This document shows, in pieces, positions 8,831 through 17,584 of a stretch of 64,000 nt of DNA; within the stretch, counting starts at the first letter, position 1; each line of letters starts with the position of its first letter. The stretch is from F1-60-MAGs104 sp046080505. Lineage in GTDB: Bacteria > Planctomycetota > Phycisphaerae > Phycisphaerales > SM1A02. A program made the position numbers and the translations under genes. The stretch is taken from contig JBJTUC010000028.1 of NCBI GenBank assembly GCA_046080505.1, positions 62,001 through 126,000 of the forward strand, written 5' to 3'. Under the pieces are notes generated by a model. It ran no database searches. It was given only the letters and a program-made list of their open reading frames with translations, and was not told where the DNA came from.

Positions 8831-10015
8831 GTGAGCGGTTCCGAGGAAGCGCCGAAGGGGGACGCGCCGATACGCGCGGAAGAGACGGATGCGATGCGAC
8901 TCATCACTGCTGCGGGTACGGTCGACCGCGACGCGTTGCTCGCCGTGTATGAACGCTCCGCTGCAAGCGATGATGACGAGCCCGTTCGCGTCACATTCTG
9001 CATCAATCACCATCTCTCGAAGCGTCTCGACCGCTACCTCGTGGACCGCGTGCCGTTCCTGAGCCGCACGGCACTGCAGCGGCTCATCGATGAGGAGGCA
9101 GTCACCGTCAATGGACGCATTCCAAAGTCGAGCACGCGGCTTCAGCACGGCGATGTTGTCGTTGCAGCGCTCCCACCGCCTCCGAGCAACGAGATCGCAC
9201 CGGAGGAAATCCCGCTCGACATTCTCTTCGAGGATGAGGAACTGATCGTCATCAACAAGCAGCCCGGACTGATCGTCCACCCCGCACGCAGCCACAAGTC
9301 TGGCACGCTCATCAACGGTCTTGCGTGGCACTTCATGCATCGCTCGAGCGGCAAGCTCTCGGAGGTTGGTCGCGAACAGGCGCGCCCCGGCGTCGTGCAC
9401 CGACTCGACAAACACACGAGCGGTGTCATGGTCGCCGCCAAGACGGAGACGGCACACTGGCGTCTTGGCAAGCAATTCGAAAGGCGCACGACGCAAAAGC
9501 GGTACATCGCACTTGTCGAGGGTCTCCCCGATCCGCTGGCCGATCTCATCGACTTGCCGCTTGGCAAGCATCCGTCGATCCGCGAGCGATATGCCGTGCG
9601 ATTCGACGACAGCGGCAAGCCATCCCAGACCTTCTATCGAACACTCGAGATCTTCAAGGGCTTCACGCTGGTCGAACTGGAACTGCGGACTGGGCGCACG
9701 CATCAGATTCGCGTTCATATGTCCCACGGAGGTCACCCACTTGCGGGCGACGACATGTACGGTGGAACGCACCTTCGCGAGTGTGATGTCGGAGGAGACA
9801 GCGACGCCCCTCTGCTGATGCGACAAGGGCTGCATGCTGCGATGCTCGGCTTTCGCCATCCAATCACAAACGAACCGATGCTGTTTGAGGCACCTCTGTG
9901 CGACGATCTCAAGCGGACCGTGGATCTCCTGCGGACTCACCGTTTCATCCGATCCGTCGAAGCTGGCGGCAACAAGGTTTCTGTTCCGCGCGCGGGCGAC
10001 TCCCCGAAGTCCTGA
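8831..10015 (+). CDS. RluA/RluD-family 23S rRNA pseudouridine synthase
   Basis: A pseudouridine synthase of 394 residues. An N-terminal S4 RNA-binding domain (about residues 55-115, RLDRYLVDRVPFLSRT) is followed by the catalytic domain with HRLDKHTSGV; the catalytic Asp is residue 193. The family block GRTHQIRVHMSH lies further on. S4 plus this catalytic block is the arrangement of RluD, which modifies helix 69 of 23S rRNA, but the exact target cannot be fixed. The N-terminal 50 acidic residues are extra. The GTG start at 8831 lies six bases after the upstream stop. Convergent with gpsA, 24 nt apart. Confidence 0.92.
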   Translation: MSGSEEAPKGDAPIRAEETDAMRLITAAGTVDRDALLAVYERSAASDDDEPVRVTFCINHHLSKRLDRYLVDRVPFLSRTALQRLIDEEAVTVNGRIPKSSTRLQHGDVVVAALPPPPSNEIAPEEIPLDILFEDEELIVINKQPGLIVHPARSHKSGTLINGLAWHFMHRSSGKLSEVGREQARPGVVHRLDKHTSGVMVAAKTETAHWRLGKQFERRTTQKRYIALVEGLPDPLADLIDLPLGKHPSIRERYAVRFDDSGKPSQTFYRTLEIFKGFTLVELELRTGRTHQIRVHMSHGGHPLAGDDMYGGTHLRECDVGGDSDAPLLMRQGLHAAMLGFRHPITNEPMLFEAPLCDDLKRTVDLLRTHRFIRSVEAGGNKVSVPRAGDSPKS

Positions 10016-10039
10016 ACTGGGCGTTGCTCTTCCGCGCGA

Positions 10040-11032
10040 TCAGAGTCGCTCTTCGCCGCTTGCACGCCGCATCAGTTCCTGCAGCGCATGGTGTGGCGTG
10101 GCACCGCCAAAGAGGACCGCGTGCACCGCGGACGCGATGGGCACTTCGACGCCAAGACGCCGAGACAGCTCCACGACCGCGCGGCATGTATCGACCCCCT
10201 CCACCACCGAATGCATTGACCGAAGCGCGGATGCGAAGTCCTCGCCACGGCCGAGGCGTTCACCAAGCGTTCGATTGCGTCCATCTTCGCTGAAGCAGGT
10301 TGTGGCAAGATCGCCGACCCCAGCGACGCCAAAGAATGTCTCGCGACTTCCGCCGAGCGCCATGCCAAGCCGCGCCATCTCCGCCGTGCCGCGCGCAAGG
10401 AGTGTTGCCTTCGCGTTGATGCCGAGCTGCATTCCATCGACCATGCCCGCAGCGAGGGCGATCACATTCTTGAGCGCACCCGCCGCCTCCACACCGATCT
10501 GATCCGCAGAGAGGTAGATGCGCCATGCGGAGGTGGCGAGTGCCTGCTGCACCTGCCGTGCCGCAGCGGCTTCGCCTGCGACCACCAGAGCCGTCGGTAG
10601 GCCAAGCGCGACCTCGCTCGCGACGGACGGTCCGGAAAGCGTCACGACCTCACCACCGATCTCGAGTTCCCGCAGCACCTCGCTCGGACGCTTCAGTGTC
10701 TCCACCTCGAACCCCTTTGCCAGGCTCACCACCGTGACACCCGCCGGACATGCCGGACGCAGAACCTTCCACACACTCCGCGCGTACTGCGATGGGATCG
10801 CCGTGATAATCATGCGCACGCCGCTCATGGCAGCGTTCCCATCGGTCGTGATGACAACCGAATCAGGAATCACCAAGCCATTCACGCGCGTGCTGCGACG
10901 ACTTTGCAGCAATCCATCGACTTCCTGATCGTTCCGCCCCCACAGACGCACCGCATGACCTGCCCGAGCACAATGACTCGCGACAACGCTGCCGAACTGA
11001 CCGCAGCCAATAACGGCAATCTCTTCGGACAT
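10040..11032 (-). CDS. gpsA: NAD(P)+-dependent glycerol-3-phosphate dehydrogenase
   Basis: GpsA reduces dihydroxyacetone phosphate to sn-glycerol-3-phosphate for phospholipid synthesis. The 330-residue protein starts with the Rossmann motif IAVIGCGQFGSVVASHCARAG (GxGxxG type). It contains the family blocks SLAKGFE, LSGPSVASEVALG, ALKNVIALAAGMVDG with the catalytic Lys, and GVAGVGDLATTCFSEDGRNR. Length is normal. A TAGGGT -10-like box ends six bases before the ATG, suggesting a leaderless message. It is divergent from the P-type ATPase leader. Confidence 0.96.
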   Translation of the reverse strand: MSEEIAVIGCGQFGSVVASHCARAGHAVRLWGRNDQEVDGLLQSRRSTRVNGLVIPDSVVITTDGNAAMSGVRMIITAIPSQYARSVWKVLRPACPAGVTVVSLAKGFEVETLKRPSEVLRELEIGGEVVTLSGPSVASEVALGLPTALVVAGEAAAARQVQQALATSAWRIYLSADQIGVEAAGALKNVIALAAGMVDGMQLGINAKATLLARGTAEMARLGMALGGSRETFFGVAGVGDLATTCFSEDGRNRTLGERLGRGEDFASALRSMHSVVEGVDTCRAVVELSRRLGVEVPIASAVHAVLFGGATPHHALQELMRRASGEERL

Positions 11033-11038
11033 GGAAGC

Positions 11039-11076
11039 ACCCTACCACGCCACCGTCTGGAGGTGGGTGCTACCCT
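11039..11076. promoter_or_regulatory. Divergent gpsA / leader-ORF promoters (-10 boxes)
   Basis: Minus strand TAGGGT (11044 to 11039) ends 6 nt before the gpsA ATG. Plus strand TACCCT (11071-11076) ends 13 nt before the leader ORF ATG at 11090. No -35 consensus is visible. Inferred. Confidence 0.4.
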
Positions 11077-11089
11077 TTCCACTCACGCC

Positions 11090-11140
11090 ATGCAGCGAAC
11101 GATCCACCACATCCAACACACCAAAGGAGCGACTCCGTGA
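11090..11140 (+). CDS. 16-codon His-rich leader ORF upstream of the P-type ATPase
   Basis: A tiny reading frame, MQRTIHHIQHTKGATP, begins 13 nt after a TACCCT -10 box. Its TGA overlaps the GTG start of the metal ATPase (GTGA at 11137-11140), and the ATPase Shine-Dalgarno AAAGGAG (11123-11129) lies inside it. Ribosomes reading the leader would therefore uncover or re-initiate at the ATPase start. Three of 16 residues are histidines (HHxxH), so metal or histidine responsiveness is imaginable. The reading frame and overlap are seen directly; translation and the regulatory role are inference. Confidence 0.4.
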   Translation: MQRTIHHIQHTKGATP

Positions 11141-13167
11141 GCACGATGGACGCGCGAGCGCATTCGGCCGAACACAGACGCGACGACGATGCCGCACAAG
11201 GCGGTGTCCGGCTCGAGCGGCGGCTCTTCGTTGCCCTGTGCGGCGGGGTTCTGCTGCTCGTGGCAGCCATTGGACAGTCGTTCCTTGGGATTGAACCTGC
11301 CGTCGCACAGATTCCCGCCGTACTCGGTGCGATCATCTTGACCATTCCGATGGCATCGGGCGCGATCGCCGAATTGCGCGCGGGGCGTCCCTCAAGCGAC
11401 TCGCTTGCGACGCTTGCCGTACTCGCTGCGATGGCGAACCAGCTGTATCTCGCCGCAGGATTCCTCGCGTTCTTCTTGTGGTTGTCGGAACTCATCCTCT
11501 CGCGCACAGCATGGGGAGCGCAGCGCGCCATTCGCGAACTGCTCGAACTCACGCCGGATGTGGCGCGCATCGTGGACAGCGATGGCAGCGAGCGCGAAGT
11601 CCGCCGCAGCGCGTTGTCGGTCGGTCAACTGGTGCGTGTCAGACCTGGCGAAAACCTGCCTGCGGATGGGCGCATCACGCGCGGAACAACGAGCATCAAC
11701 CAGGCATCCCTCACGGGCGAAGCGGTTCCCATAGAGGCGCAGGCGGGCAGCGAGGTGTACGCGGGCACCACAAATCTCACAGGGCAGATCGACATTCAGG
11801 TGACTGCCGTCGCTGGCGAAACGACCATCGGAAAGGTGGAGTCCCTCATCCGTGAAGCAGAGAACTCCCGCAGCGATCGGCAGGAAATGATTGAACGGCT
11901 CGCGGCGTACTACGTGCCCGTGGTGCTGATGGTGGCAGGGCTCGTCTGGTTCTTCACGACCAAGAGCGCATCCGCCGATGTGCGCAGCCAAGCAGCGGTG
12001 CGCGCAATCACCGTGCTTGTGGTGACCTGCCCAGGCGCGCTTCTCATCTCACATCCAACGGCGATGGTGGCTGCCTTTGCCGCGGCGGCGCGGCTCGGAA
12101 TCATGATCAAGCAGACTCGAACGCTCGAGGAGGCTGCGCGCATCGATACGGTGGTGATGGACAAGACTGGCACGCTCACAACGGGGCGTTTCTCCGTCAG
12201 TCGGCTTGCACCCGCCGAGGGCGCCGAGGGCGCTGCTCTGCTGCAAGCGGCGGCAGACTGCGAACAGTCGAGCAATCATCCTCTCGCGCGCAGCATCCTT
12301 GAGACTGCACAGCGCGCGCGCATCGTTCCTTCGACGATCGATTCGTACGAGGAGATTCATGGGCGTGGCGTACTCGCTCGAACAAAGGCAGGCACAGTGC
12401 TGCACGCGGGGCGTTCACAGTGGATTGCAGAACTGAACCCTGGCGCGCTGGCGCAGATAAAGCAGGTCGAGGAGCGAACCGAAGGCATGTCGAGCGTGCA
12501 TGTCATGCAGGACGGGCGTTACCTCGGAGCCGTTGGGCTTGAGGACAAGCTTCGACAGCACGCTGCTGAGGCGGTCAGCCGACTGCGTCAGCTCGGTGTC
12601 CGACGCGTCTGCATTTTCACCGGCGACCGACTCGGTGTGGCGCAGCGTGTGGGCGAGTCGGTCGGCGTCGACACGATCGAGGCGGAGTGCCTCCCAGAGG
12701 AAAAGCACGAGGAACTGAAGTATCTGATTCGCCGCGGAAATCGGGTGCTTGTTGTCGGCGATGGCATCAACGATGGTCCGATCCTCGCGAGCGCCGATGT
12801 CGGTGTGGCGATGGGACTGTCGGGTTCGGACATCGCCACAAACAGCGCGGGCGTAGCGCTGATGAACGAGGATTTGCGCCACATTCCCTTCCTGGTGGAA
12901 CTTGCATCGAAAGCGAAGGGCATCATCGCGGCGAACATCGGCATCAGCCTGCTGCTTGCAACCATCGGACTTGCGCTCGCTGCCACCGGCCAAATCGACA
13001 TCTGGGTGACCCCCTTCTATCAAGCCACCGCCTACATCTTCGTGATCGCCAACAGCCTTCGGCTGGTCCGATTTGGTGAGGAGTACGCGGATGCCGAGGA
13101 GATACGGCGCGCGACAAGAACGGCGCTTGCGCCAAAGCCGACTCGTGCAGCCCAGCGCGCCGCCTGA
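11137..13167 (+). CDS. P1B-type heavy-metal-transporting ATPase with atypical CPG motif
   Basis: A 676-residue metal-efflux-type ATPase. The phosphorylation motif MDKTGTLTTG (Asp342), the HP motif SNHPLARSI and the hinge GDGINDGPILASADVG are intact. Four hydrophobic segments precede the actuator domain (SLTGEAVP), two flank the transport motif and two lie at the C-terminus, giving the usual eight-helix layout. The membrane ion-binding motif is C298-P299-G300 where most P1B pumps have CPC, CPH, SPC or TPC, so the metal is uncertain. No N-terminal HMA domain or GMxCxxC is present; the N-terminus only carries some His and Asp residues. GTG start with AAAGGAG seven bases upstream. It ends one base from the convergent aldolase gene. 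Confidence 0.9.
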   Translation: MSTMDARAHSAEHRRDDDAAQGGVRLERRLFVALCGGVLLLVAAIGQSFLGIEPAVAQIPAVLGAIILTIPMASGAIAELRAGRPSSDSLATLAVLAAMANQLYLAAGFLAFFLWLSELILSRTAWGAQRAIRELLELTPDVARIVDSDGSEREVRRSALSVGQLVRVRPGENLPADGRITRGTTSINQASLTGEAVPIEAQAGSEVYAGTTNLTGQIDIQVTAVAGETTIGKVESLIREAENSRSDRQEMIERLAAYYVPVVLMVAGLVWFFTTKSASADVRSQAAVRAITVLVVTCPGALLISHPTAMVAAFAAAARLGIMIKQTRTLEEAARIDTVVMDKTGTLTTGRFSVSRLAPAEGAEGAALLQAAADCEQSSNHPLARSILETAQRARIVPSTIDSYEEIHGRGVLARTKAGTVLHAGRSQWIAELNPGALAQIKQVEERTEGMSSVHVMQDGRYLGAVGLEDKLRQHAAEAVSRLRQLGVRRVCIFTGDRLGVAQRVGESVGVDTIEAECLPEEKHEELKYLIRRGNRVLVVGDGINDGPILASADVGVAMGLSGSDIATNSAGVALMNEDLRHIPFLVELASKAKGIIAANIGISLLLATIGLALAATGQIDIWVTPFYQATAYIFVIANSLRLVRFGEEYADAEEIRRATRTALAPKPTRAAQRAA

Positions 13168-13168
13168 T

Positions 13169-14266
13169 TCAGGCGATCGTCACCTTGGGATCGAGATAGA
13201 CATCCTGAATCGCGTTGAGCAGGCGAACACCATCCGCCATGGGGCGTTGGAACGCCTTGCGACCCGAAATGAGTCCCGTGCCACCTGCGCGCTTGTTGAT
13301 CACGGCCGTTCGTACCGCCTCGGCAAGATCGTTTCCCCCGCTGCTTGCACCACCTGAATTGATGAGCCCGCTGCGCCCGGCGAAACAGTTGAGCACCTGA
13401 TACCGAGTCAGATCGATCGGATGATCGCTGCAGAGTTCCGTGTAGATGCGCTTGTCGAACTTGCCGTAGCTCGAACCGCCCATGTTGAGCGCCTCATAGC
13501 CTCCGTTGCAGTCCGCCTGCTTCTGCTTGATGATGTCCGCTTGGATCGTGACGCCGAGGTGGTTCGCTTGCCCTGTGAGGTCGGCACTCGTATGAAAGTC
13601 ACGACCATCCTTCACGAAGGCCTTGTTCCGGAGATAGCACCAGAGCACGGTCACCATCCCGAGTTGATGCGCTTCATGGAACGCCTCCGCCACTTCGATG
13701 ATCTCACGGTCCGCATCATCAGATCCGAAGTAGATCGTTGCACCCACCGCGGCCGCACCCAAATTCCACGCCTCGCGCACCGACCCAAAGAGGATCTGCT
13801 TGTGCTGATTGGGGTAGGTGAGCAACTCGTTGTGATTGATCTTCACAAGGAACGGAATTTTGTGCGCATAGGTGCGTGCGACGCTGCCGAAGACGCCGAA
13901 AGTGGTCGCGACCGCATTACAGCCGCCTTCGATCGCAAGCTTGATGATGTTGCCACCATCGAAGTAGAGCGGATTGCGGGCAAAGCTCGCGCCAGCTGAG
14001 TGCTCGATCCCTTGATCCACGGGAAGGATGCTGCAATAGCCCGTTCCACCCAGTCGACCGTGCCCGAAGATTGCCTGCATATTGCGAATCACCTGCGGGT
14101 TGCGGTCGGTTTGAAGGAACGTCCGATCAATGAAGTCTGGGCCGGGCAAGTGCAGCAGATCACTGCTGACTTTGGCCTTGAAGGTCAGCAACGCCTGCGC
14201 CTCCGCGCCCAAGATCGACTCGGTGGTTGATGCTGCTGCAGATGGGCGGGCCGGTGCTTGCGTCAT
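13169..14266 (-). CDS. fbaB: Class I fructose-bisphosphate aldolase (FbaB/DhnA type)
   Basis: A Schiff-base aldolase of 365 residues in the DhnA/FbaB group, cleaving fructose-1,6-bisphosphate to triose phosphates. Recognisable family features are LPVDQGIEHSAG near the N-terminus, the FLVKINHNELLTYP and GATIYFGSDD strands, and the C-terminal phosphate-binding LINSGGASSGG. It is longer than archaeal enzymes and similar to E. coli FbaB. The ATG at 14266 has AGGAG about eight bases upstream and is preferred over the 74-residue longer frame. Divergent from the RNase HII-like gene. Confidence 0.92.
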   Translation of the reverse strand: MTQAPARPSAAASTTESILGAEAQALLTFKAKVSSDLLHLPGPDFIDRTFLQTDRNPQVIRNMQAIFGHGRLGGTGYCSILPVDQGIEHSAGASFARNPLYFDGGNIIKLAIEGGCNAVATTFGVFGSVARTYAHKIPFLVKINHNELLTYPNQHKQILFGSVREAWNLGAAAVGATIYFGSDDADREIIEVAEAFHEAHQLGMVTVLWCYLRNKAFVKDGRDFHTSADLTGQANHLGVTIQADIIKQKQADCNGGYEALNMGGSSYGKFDKRIYTELCSDHPIDLTRYQVLNCFAGRSGLINSGGASSGGNDLAEAVRTAVINKRAGGTGLISGRKAFQRPMADGVRLLNAIQDVYLDPKVTIA

Positions 14267-14334
14267 AGGTGGACTCCTGTGCGATGGGGCGAACGTGTCA
14301 TGCAAAGATAACCGACAGCGATCACAATACCTCC

Positions 14335-15309
14335 ATGCTCTATGCGGGGATCGATGAGGCTGGATATGGACCGCTGCTCGGTCCACTGTGTGTCGGCTGC
14401 TCCGCATGGCAGATCGATGACAGCGACGACTGTGCCTCACCGCCCGATCTCTGGCAGCGCATGAAAGCCTCCATCTGCCGAAAGGCACGTGATCGACGAG
14501 GACGCATCGCCATCAACGACAGCAAACGGTTGAAGGGAACGGGTGCGGGTGGACGGCATCCGCTTGCTGACATCGAGCGCGGCGTTCTCGCTGTACTTGG
14601 TGCACTGCACGGTTCGCCGTGTGAGACGGACACGACCGTCTTCAGTCGGCTTGGCAGCGCAGCGCCCCCAAGCTCGGAGCCTTGGTACACGGGATGCGTT
14701 CCCCTGCCCTGCGCATGTGATGCGCCACATCTTTCGCTCGGATCAAGCATGCTCCGCCGCTCTCTTGAGAACGCGGGCGTTCACATGCATGGGCTGCACT
14801 GTGCGGCAGTCGATGCGGGACCGATCAATGATGCTGCGCGCCGCGGCGCCGTCAAGTCGAGCCTCCCTTGGATGCTGGTGATGCAACACACCCACCGTCT
14901 CCGTGCGGCATCGGGCGGCCATCCCCTGCGGCTCGCGGTCGATCGGCAAGGCGGACGGATGCGGCATGTTGACGAACTGCTGCGCGAGTTTCCAAATGAC
15001 CGACTCTCCATCGAGCGCGAGGACGAGACAGAGAGTCGCTATCGCCTTGAGGGATCGCTCGGCGTGCTTGTGATCTCGTTCACGGTCGACGCGGAGGCGG
15101 TGCACCTGCCCGTCGCGCTCGCATCAATGACCGCAAAGTATGTCCGTGAACTGTGGATGCAGCGGCTGAACCGCTTCTTCACATCACGCGTCGAGGGGCT
15201 CGAGCCGACCGCTGGCTATGTCACCGATGGACGGCGTTTCATGGACAGAATCCGCCCCTCGCTCGACCGCGACGGCATCGACTGCACGCGCCTGGTGCGA
15301 TCGATTTAG
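14335..15309 (+). CDS. RNase HII-like protein, long divergent form
   Basis: A 324-residue protein that begins with the RNase HII signature YAGIDEAGYGPLLGP (Asp7, Glu8) followed by INDSKRL (residues 60-66), which matches the LNDSKKL block of bacterial RNase HII. A later AVDRQGG (Asp203) and SMTAKYVREL align with the remaining catalytic region, but the last acidic residue is Glu272 instead of Asp. The protein is over 100 residues longer than typical RNase HII because of insertions between these blocks (about residues 70-195). It could still cleave RNA-DNA hybrids or have another nuclease role. The start at 14335 places the signature at the N-terminus as usual. Confidence 0.7.
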   Translation: MLYAGIDEAGYGPLLGPLCVGCSAWQIDDSDDCASPPDLWQRMKASICRKARDRRGRIAINDSKRLKGTGAGGRHPLADIERGVLAVLGALHGSPCETDTTVFSRLGSAAPPSSEPWYTGCVPLPCACDAPHLSLGSSMLRRSLENAGVHMHGLHCAAVDAGPINDAARRGAVKSSLPWMLVMQHTHRLRAASGGHPLRLAVDRQGGRMRHVDELLREFPNDRLSIEREDETESRYRLEGSLGVLVISFTVDAEAVHLPVALASMTAKYVRELWMQRLNRFFTSRVEGLEPTAGYVTDGRRFMDRIRPSLDRDGIDCTRLVRSI

Positions 15310-15366
15310 GGGCGATCTGCCAAACTTTCCCCCGTCAAAACGGCCCTGTGACGGCGGGCATCCTGT

Positions 15367-15394
15367 TTGAAACTTCGGGGGAGCCTGCTAGACT
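15367..15394 (+). promoter_or_regulatory. Predicted sigma70-type promoter of fusA
   Basis: TTGAAA (15367-15372) and TAGACT (15389-15394) are separated by 16 bases. The expected 5' UTR of about 40 nt contains AAGGAA just before the ATG. This is one of two places in the window where both boxes fit the consensus well. Confidence 0.6.
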
Positions 15395-15440
15395 TCGGGA
15401 CTTTCCATCAAGGCACGCTCTCTCCATCGAAGGAACCCCA

Positions 15441-17555
15441 ATGTCCACTGACCTGAACCGCGTTCGCAACATCGGCATCTGCGCCCACATCGATGCCGGG
15501 AAGACCACGGTCACCGAACGCATACTTTTCTACACGGGCAAGATCCACAAGATGGGCGAAGTGCATGAGGGCACCGCCACGATGGACTCGCTGCAGGAAG
15601 AGCAGGAGCGTGGCATCACGATCCAGTCCGCCGCCACCACCTGCCCCTGGACCTACCAGGACAATGAGTACAAGGTCAATCTGATCGACACGCCAGGCCA
15701 CGTGGATTTCACCATCGAGGTGGAACGATCCCTGCGTGTGCTCGATGGTGCGGTTGCCGTGTTCGACGGCAAAGAGGGTGTGGAAGCGCAGAGCGAAACC
15801 GTTTGGCGTCAGGCGGACCGTTACGGTGTGCCACGCCTCTGCCTCATCAACAAGATGGACAAACTCGGCGCGGACTTCGAGTTCTCCTTTGGCTCGATCC
15901 TGACGCGCCTTGGTGCGAACGCTATTCCCGTGCAGTTTCCCCTCGGGTGGGGCAATGAGTTCAAGGGAATCGTTGACCTGATGTCCATGAAGGCGATGTA
16001 CTGGTCAGCCGATGACGATGGACAGACCATCACCGAGGGCGATGTCCCTGAAGACTGGAGGGCACAGGCGGAAAAGTGGCGCCTTCAAATGGTCGAGAAG
16101 ATCGCGGAACTCGATGACGCACTCACCGAGAAGTACCTCGCAGATCCGGCATCGCTCACCGTTCCCGAAATGAAGGCTGCGCTGCGCAAGGCGACCATTG
16201 GCCTGAGCGCGTTCCCCGTGCTCTGTGGGTCGGCGCTCAAGTATGTCGGCATTCAGCGCGTCCTTGATGCGGTCGTGGACTATCTGCCTTGCCCAACGGA
16301 GCGCCCAGATGTCGAGGGTGTCGACAGCAAGGATCCGTCGGTGCGCCTGACGCGCCCTCACTCTGAAAGTGCGCCGTTTTCTGCGCTCGTGTTCAAGGTC
16401 GTGGCGGACGTGGCGGGAACCCTCACATACCTGCGCATCTACTCGGGAACGCTGACCAAGGGCATGCGCGTGCTCAACCCAGGCAACGACCGACGCGAGA
16501 ATGTTTCGCGCCTCTACGAGATGCACTCGAAGCACCGCAACGCACTTGATTCGACGAGCGCCGGACAGATTGTTGCGGTCGTCGGACTGAAGGATTCCTT
16601 CACAGGCGACACGCTGTGCGATCAAGACAACCCCATCATCCTTGAGCGTATGACCTTCCCGGAGCCCGTCATCTCAATGTCCATCGAACCGGTCACCGCC
16701 GATGACAAGAAGAAGCTTGGTGAGGCGCTGACGACGATCCGCCGCGAAGACCCATCGTTCCGCTCGAACTACAACGAGGAGACTGGCGAAACGATCATTT
16801 CGGGCATGGGCGAACTCCACCTCGAGATCATCAAGAACAAACTCGTGCGCGACATGAAGATCGGCGTGAACGTCGGCAAGCCGCGAGTGGCCTATCGCGA
16901 GACCATCACGGGACGCGCGGACAAGGTCCGTGGTCTCTTCAAGAAGCAGACGGGTGGTCGCGGTCAGTTCGGAGATGCGGTCGTCAGCGTTGCACCGATG
17001 ACCAAGGAAGAGGCGGAGGCGGACGAACTGGTGATGAAGGACGGCGTGGTGTTCGTGGATGCCATCGCAGGCGGCGTCATTCCGCGCGAGTTCATTCCGA
17101 GCGTCGAGTATGGCGCGCGGCAAGCAGCCGCGAGCGGCATTCTCGGCGGATATCCCGTCATCAACGTCAAGGTGGAACTGGTCTACGGGTCGTACCACGA
17201 CGTCGACTCCAGCCAGATTGCCTTCGAACAGGCTGGAGCGCTCGCCTTCCGTGAGGCGTGCACCAAAGCCGGACTGGCGCTGCTCGAGCCGATCATGAAG
17301 TTGGTTGTCACCACGCCCGACGAGTTCTTCGGCAATGTCTCCGGAGATATCGCGAGCCGCCGCGGACAGATCGTCGACAGCGAGATGCGTGGCGTGGTTC
17401 GGTTGGTGACGGCAGAAGTTCCGTTGTCGGAACTCTTCGGCTACACCACGAGCCTTCGCTCCATGAGTCAGGGTCGTGCGAGCAGCAGTATGGAACCGCT
17501 GACCTATCGCATCATGCCCGATCGCCTCAAGGACGAAGTCCTCGCCAAGCAGTGA
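15441..17555 (+). CDS. fusA: Translation elongation factor G
   Basis: EF-G is the GTPase that drives ribosomal translocation. The 704-residue protein has the G1 motif AHIDAGKTT (residues 17-25), DTPGHVDF (G3) and NKMDKLG (G4), then domains II to V ending in SMSQGRASSSMEP. Length and domain order are standard. The start at 15441 (MSTDLNRVRNIGI) has AAGGAA upstream; the reading frame is open for another 96 codons upstream but that part overlaps the RNase HII-like gene. ribD follows after 29 nt and may be cotranscribed. No str operon partners (rpsL, rpsG, tuf) are adjacent. Confidence 0.98.
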   Translation: MSTDLNRVRNIGICAHIDAGKTTVTERILFYTGKIHKMGEVHEGTATMDSLQEEQERGITIQSAATTCPWTYQDNEYKVNLIDTPGHVDFTIEVERSLRVLDGAVAVFDGKEGVEAQSETVWRQADRYGVPRLCLINKMDKLGADFEFSFGSILTRLGANAIPVQFPLGWGNEFKGIVDLMSMKAMYWSADDDGQTITEGDVPEDWRAQAEKWRLQMVEKIAELDDALTEKYLADPASLTVPEMKAALRKATIGLSAFPVLCGSALKYVGIQRVLDAVVDYLPCPTERPDVEGVDSKDPSVRLTRPHSESAPFSALVFKVVADVAGTLTYLRIYSGTLTKGMRVLNPGNDRRENVSRLYEMHSKHRNALDSTSAGQIVAVVGLKDSFTGDTLCDQDNPIILERMTFPEPVISMSIEPVTADDKKKLGEALTTIRREDPSFRSNYNEETGETIISGMGELHLEIIKNKLVRDMKIGVNVGKPRVAYRETITGRADKVRGLFKKQTGGRGQFGDAVVSVAPMTKEEAEADELVMKDGVVFVDAIAGGVIPREFIPSVEYGARQAAASGILGGYPVINVKVELVYGSYHDVDSSQIAFEQAGALAFREACTKAGLALLEPIMKLVVTTPDEFFGNVSGDIASRRGQIVDSEMRGVVRLVTAEVPLSELFGYTTSLRSMSQGRASSSMEPLTYRIMPDRLKDEVLAKQ

Positions 17556-17584
17556 TTGACGGCGGCAACGGAGCGCCGCGAGCT

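Noticed and set aside
15310..15440. CCCGTC...GACGGCGGG inverted repeat before fusA as a terminator
   Set aside because: The stem is interrupted and no T-run follows; the region is better explained by the fusA promoter and leader.
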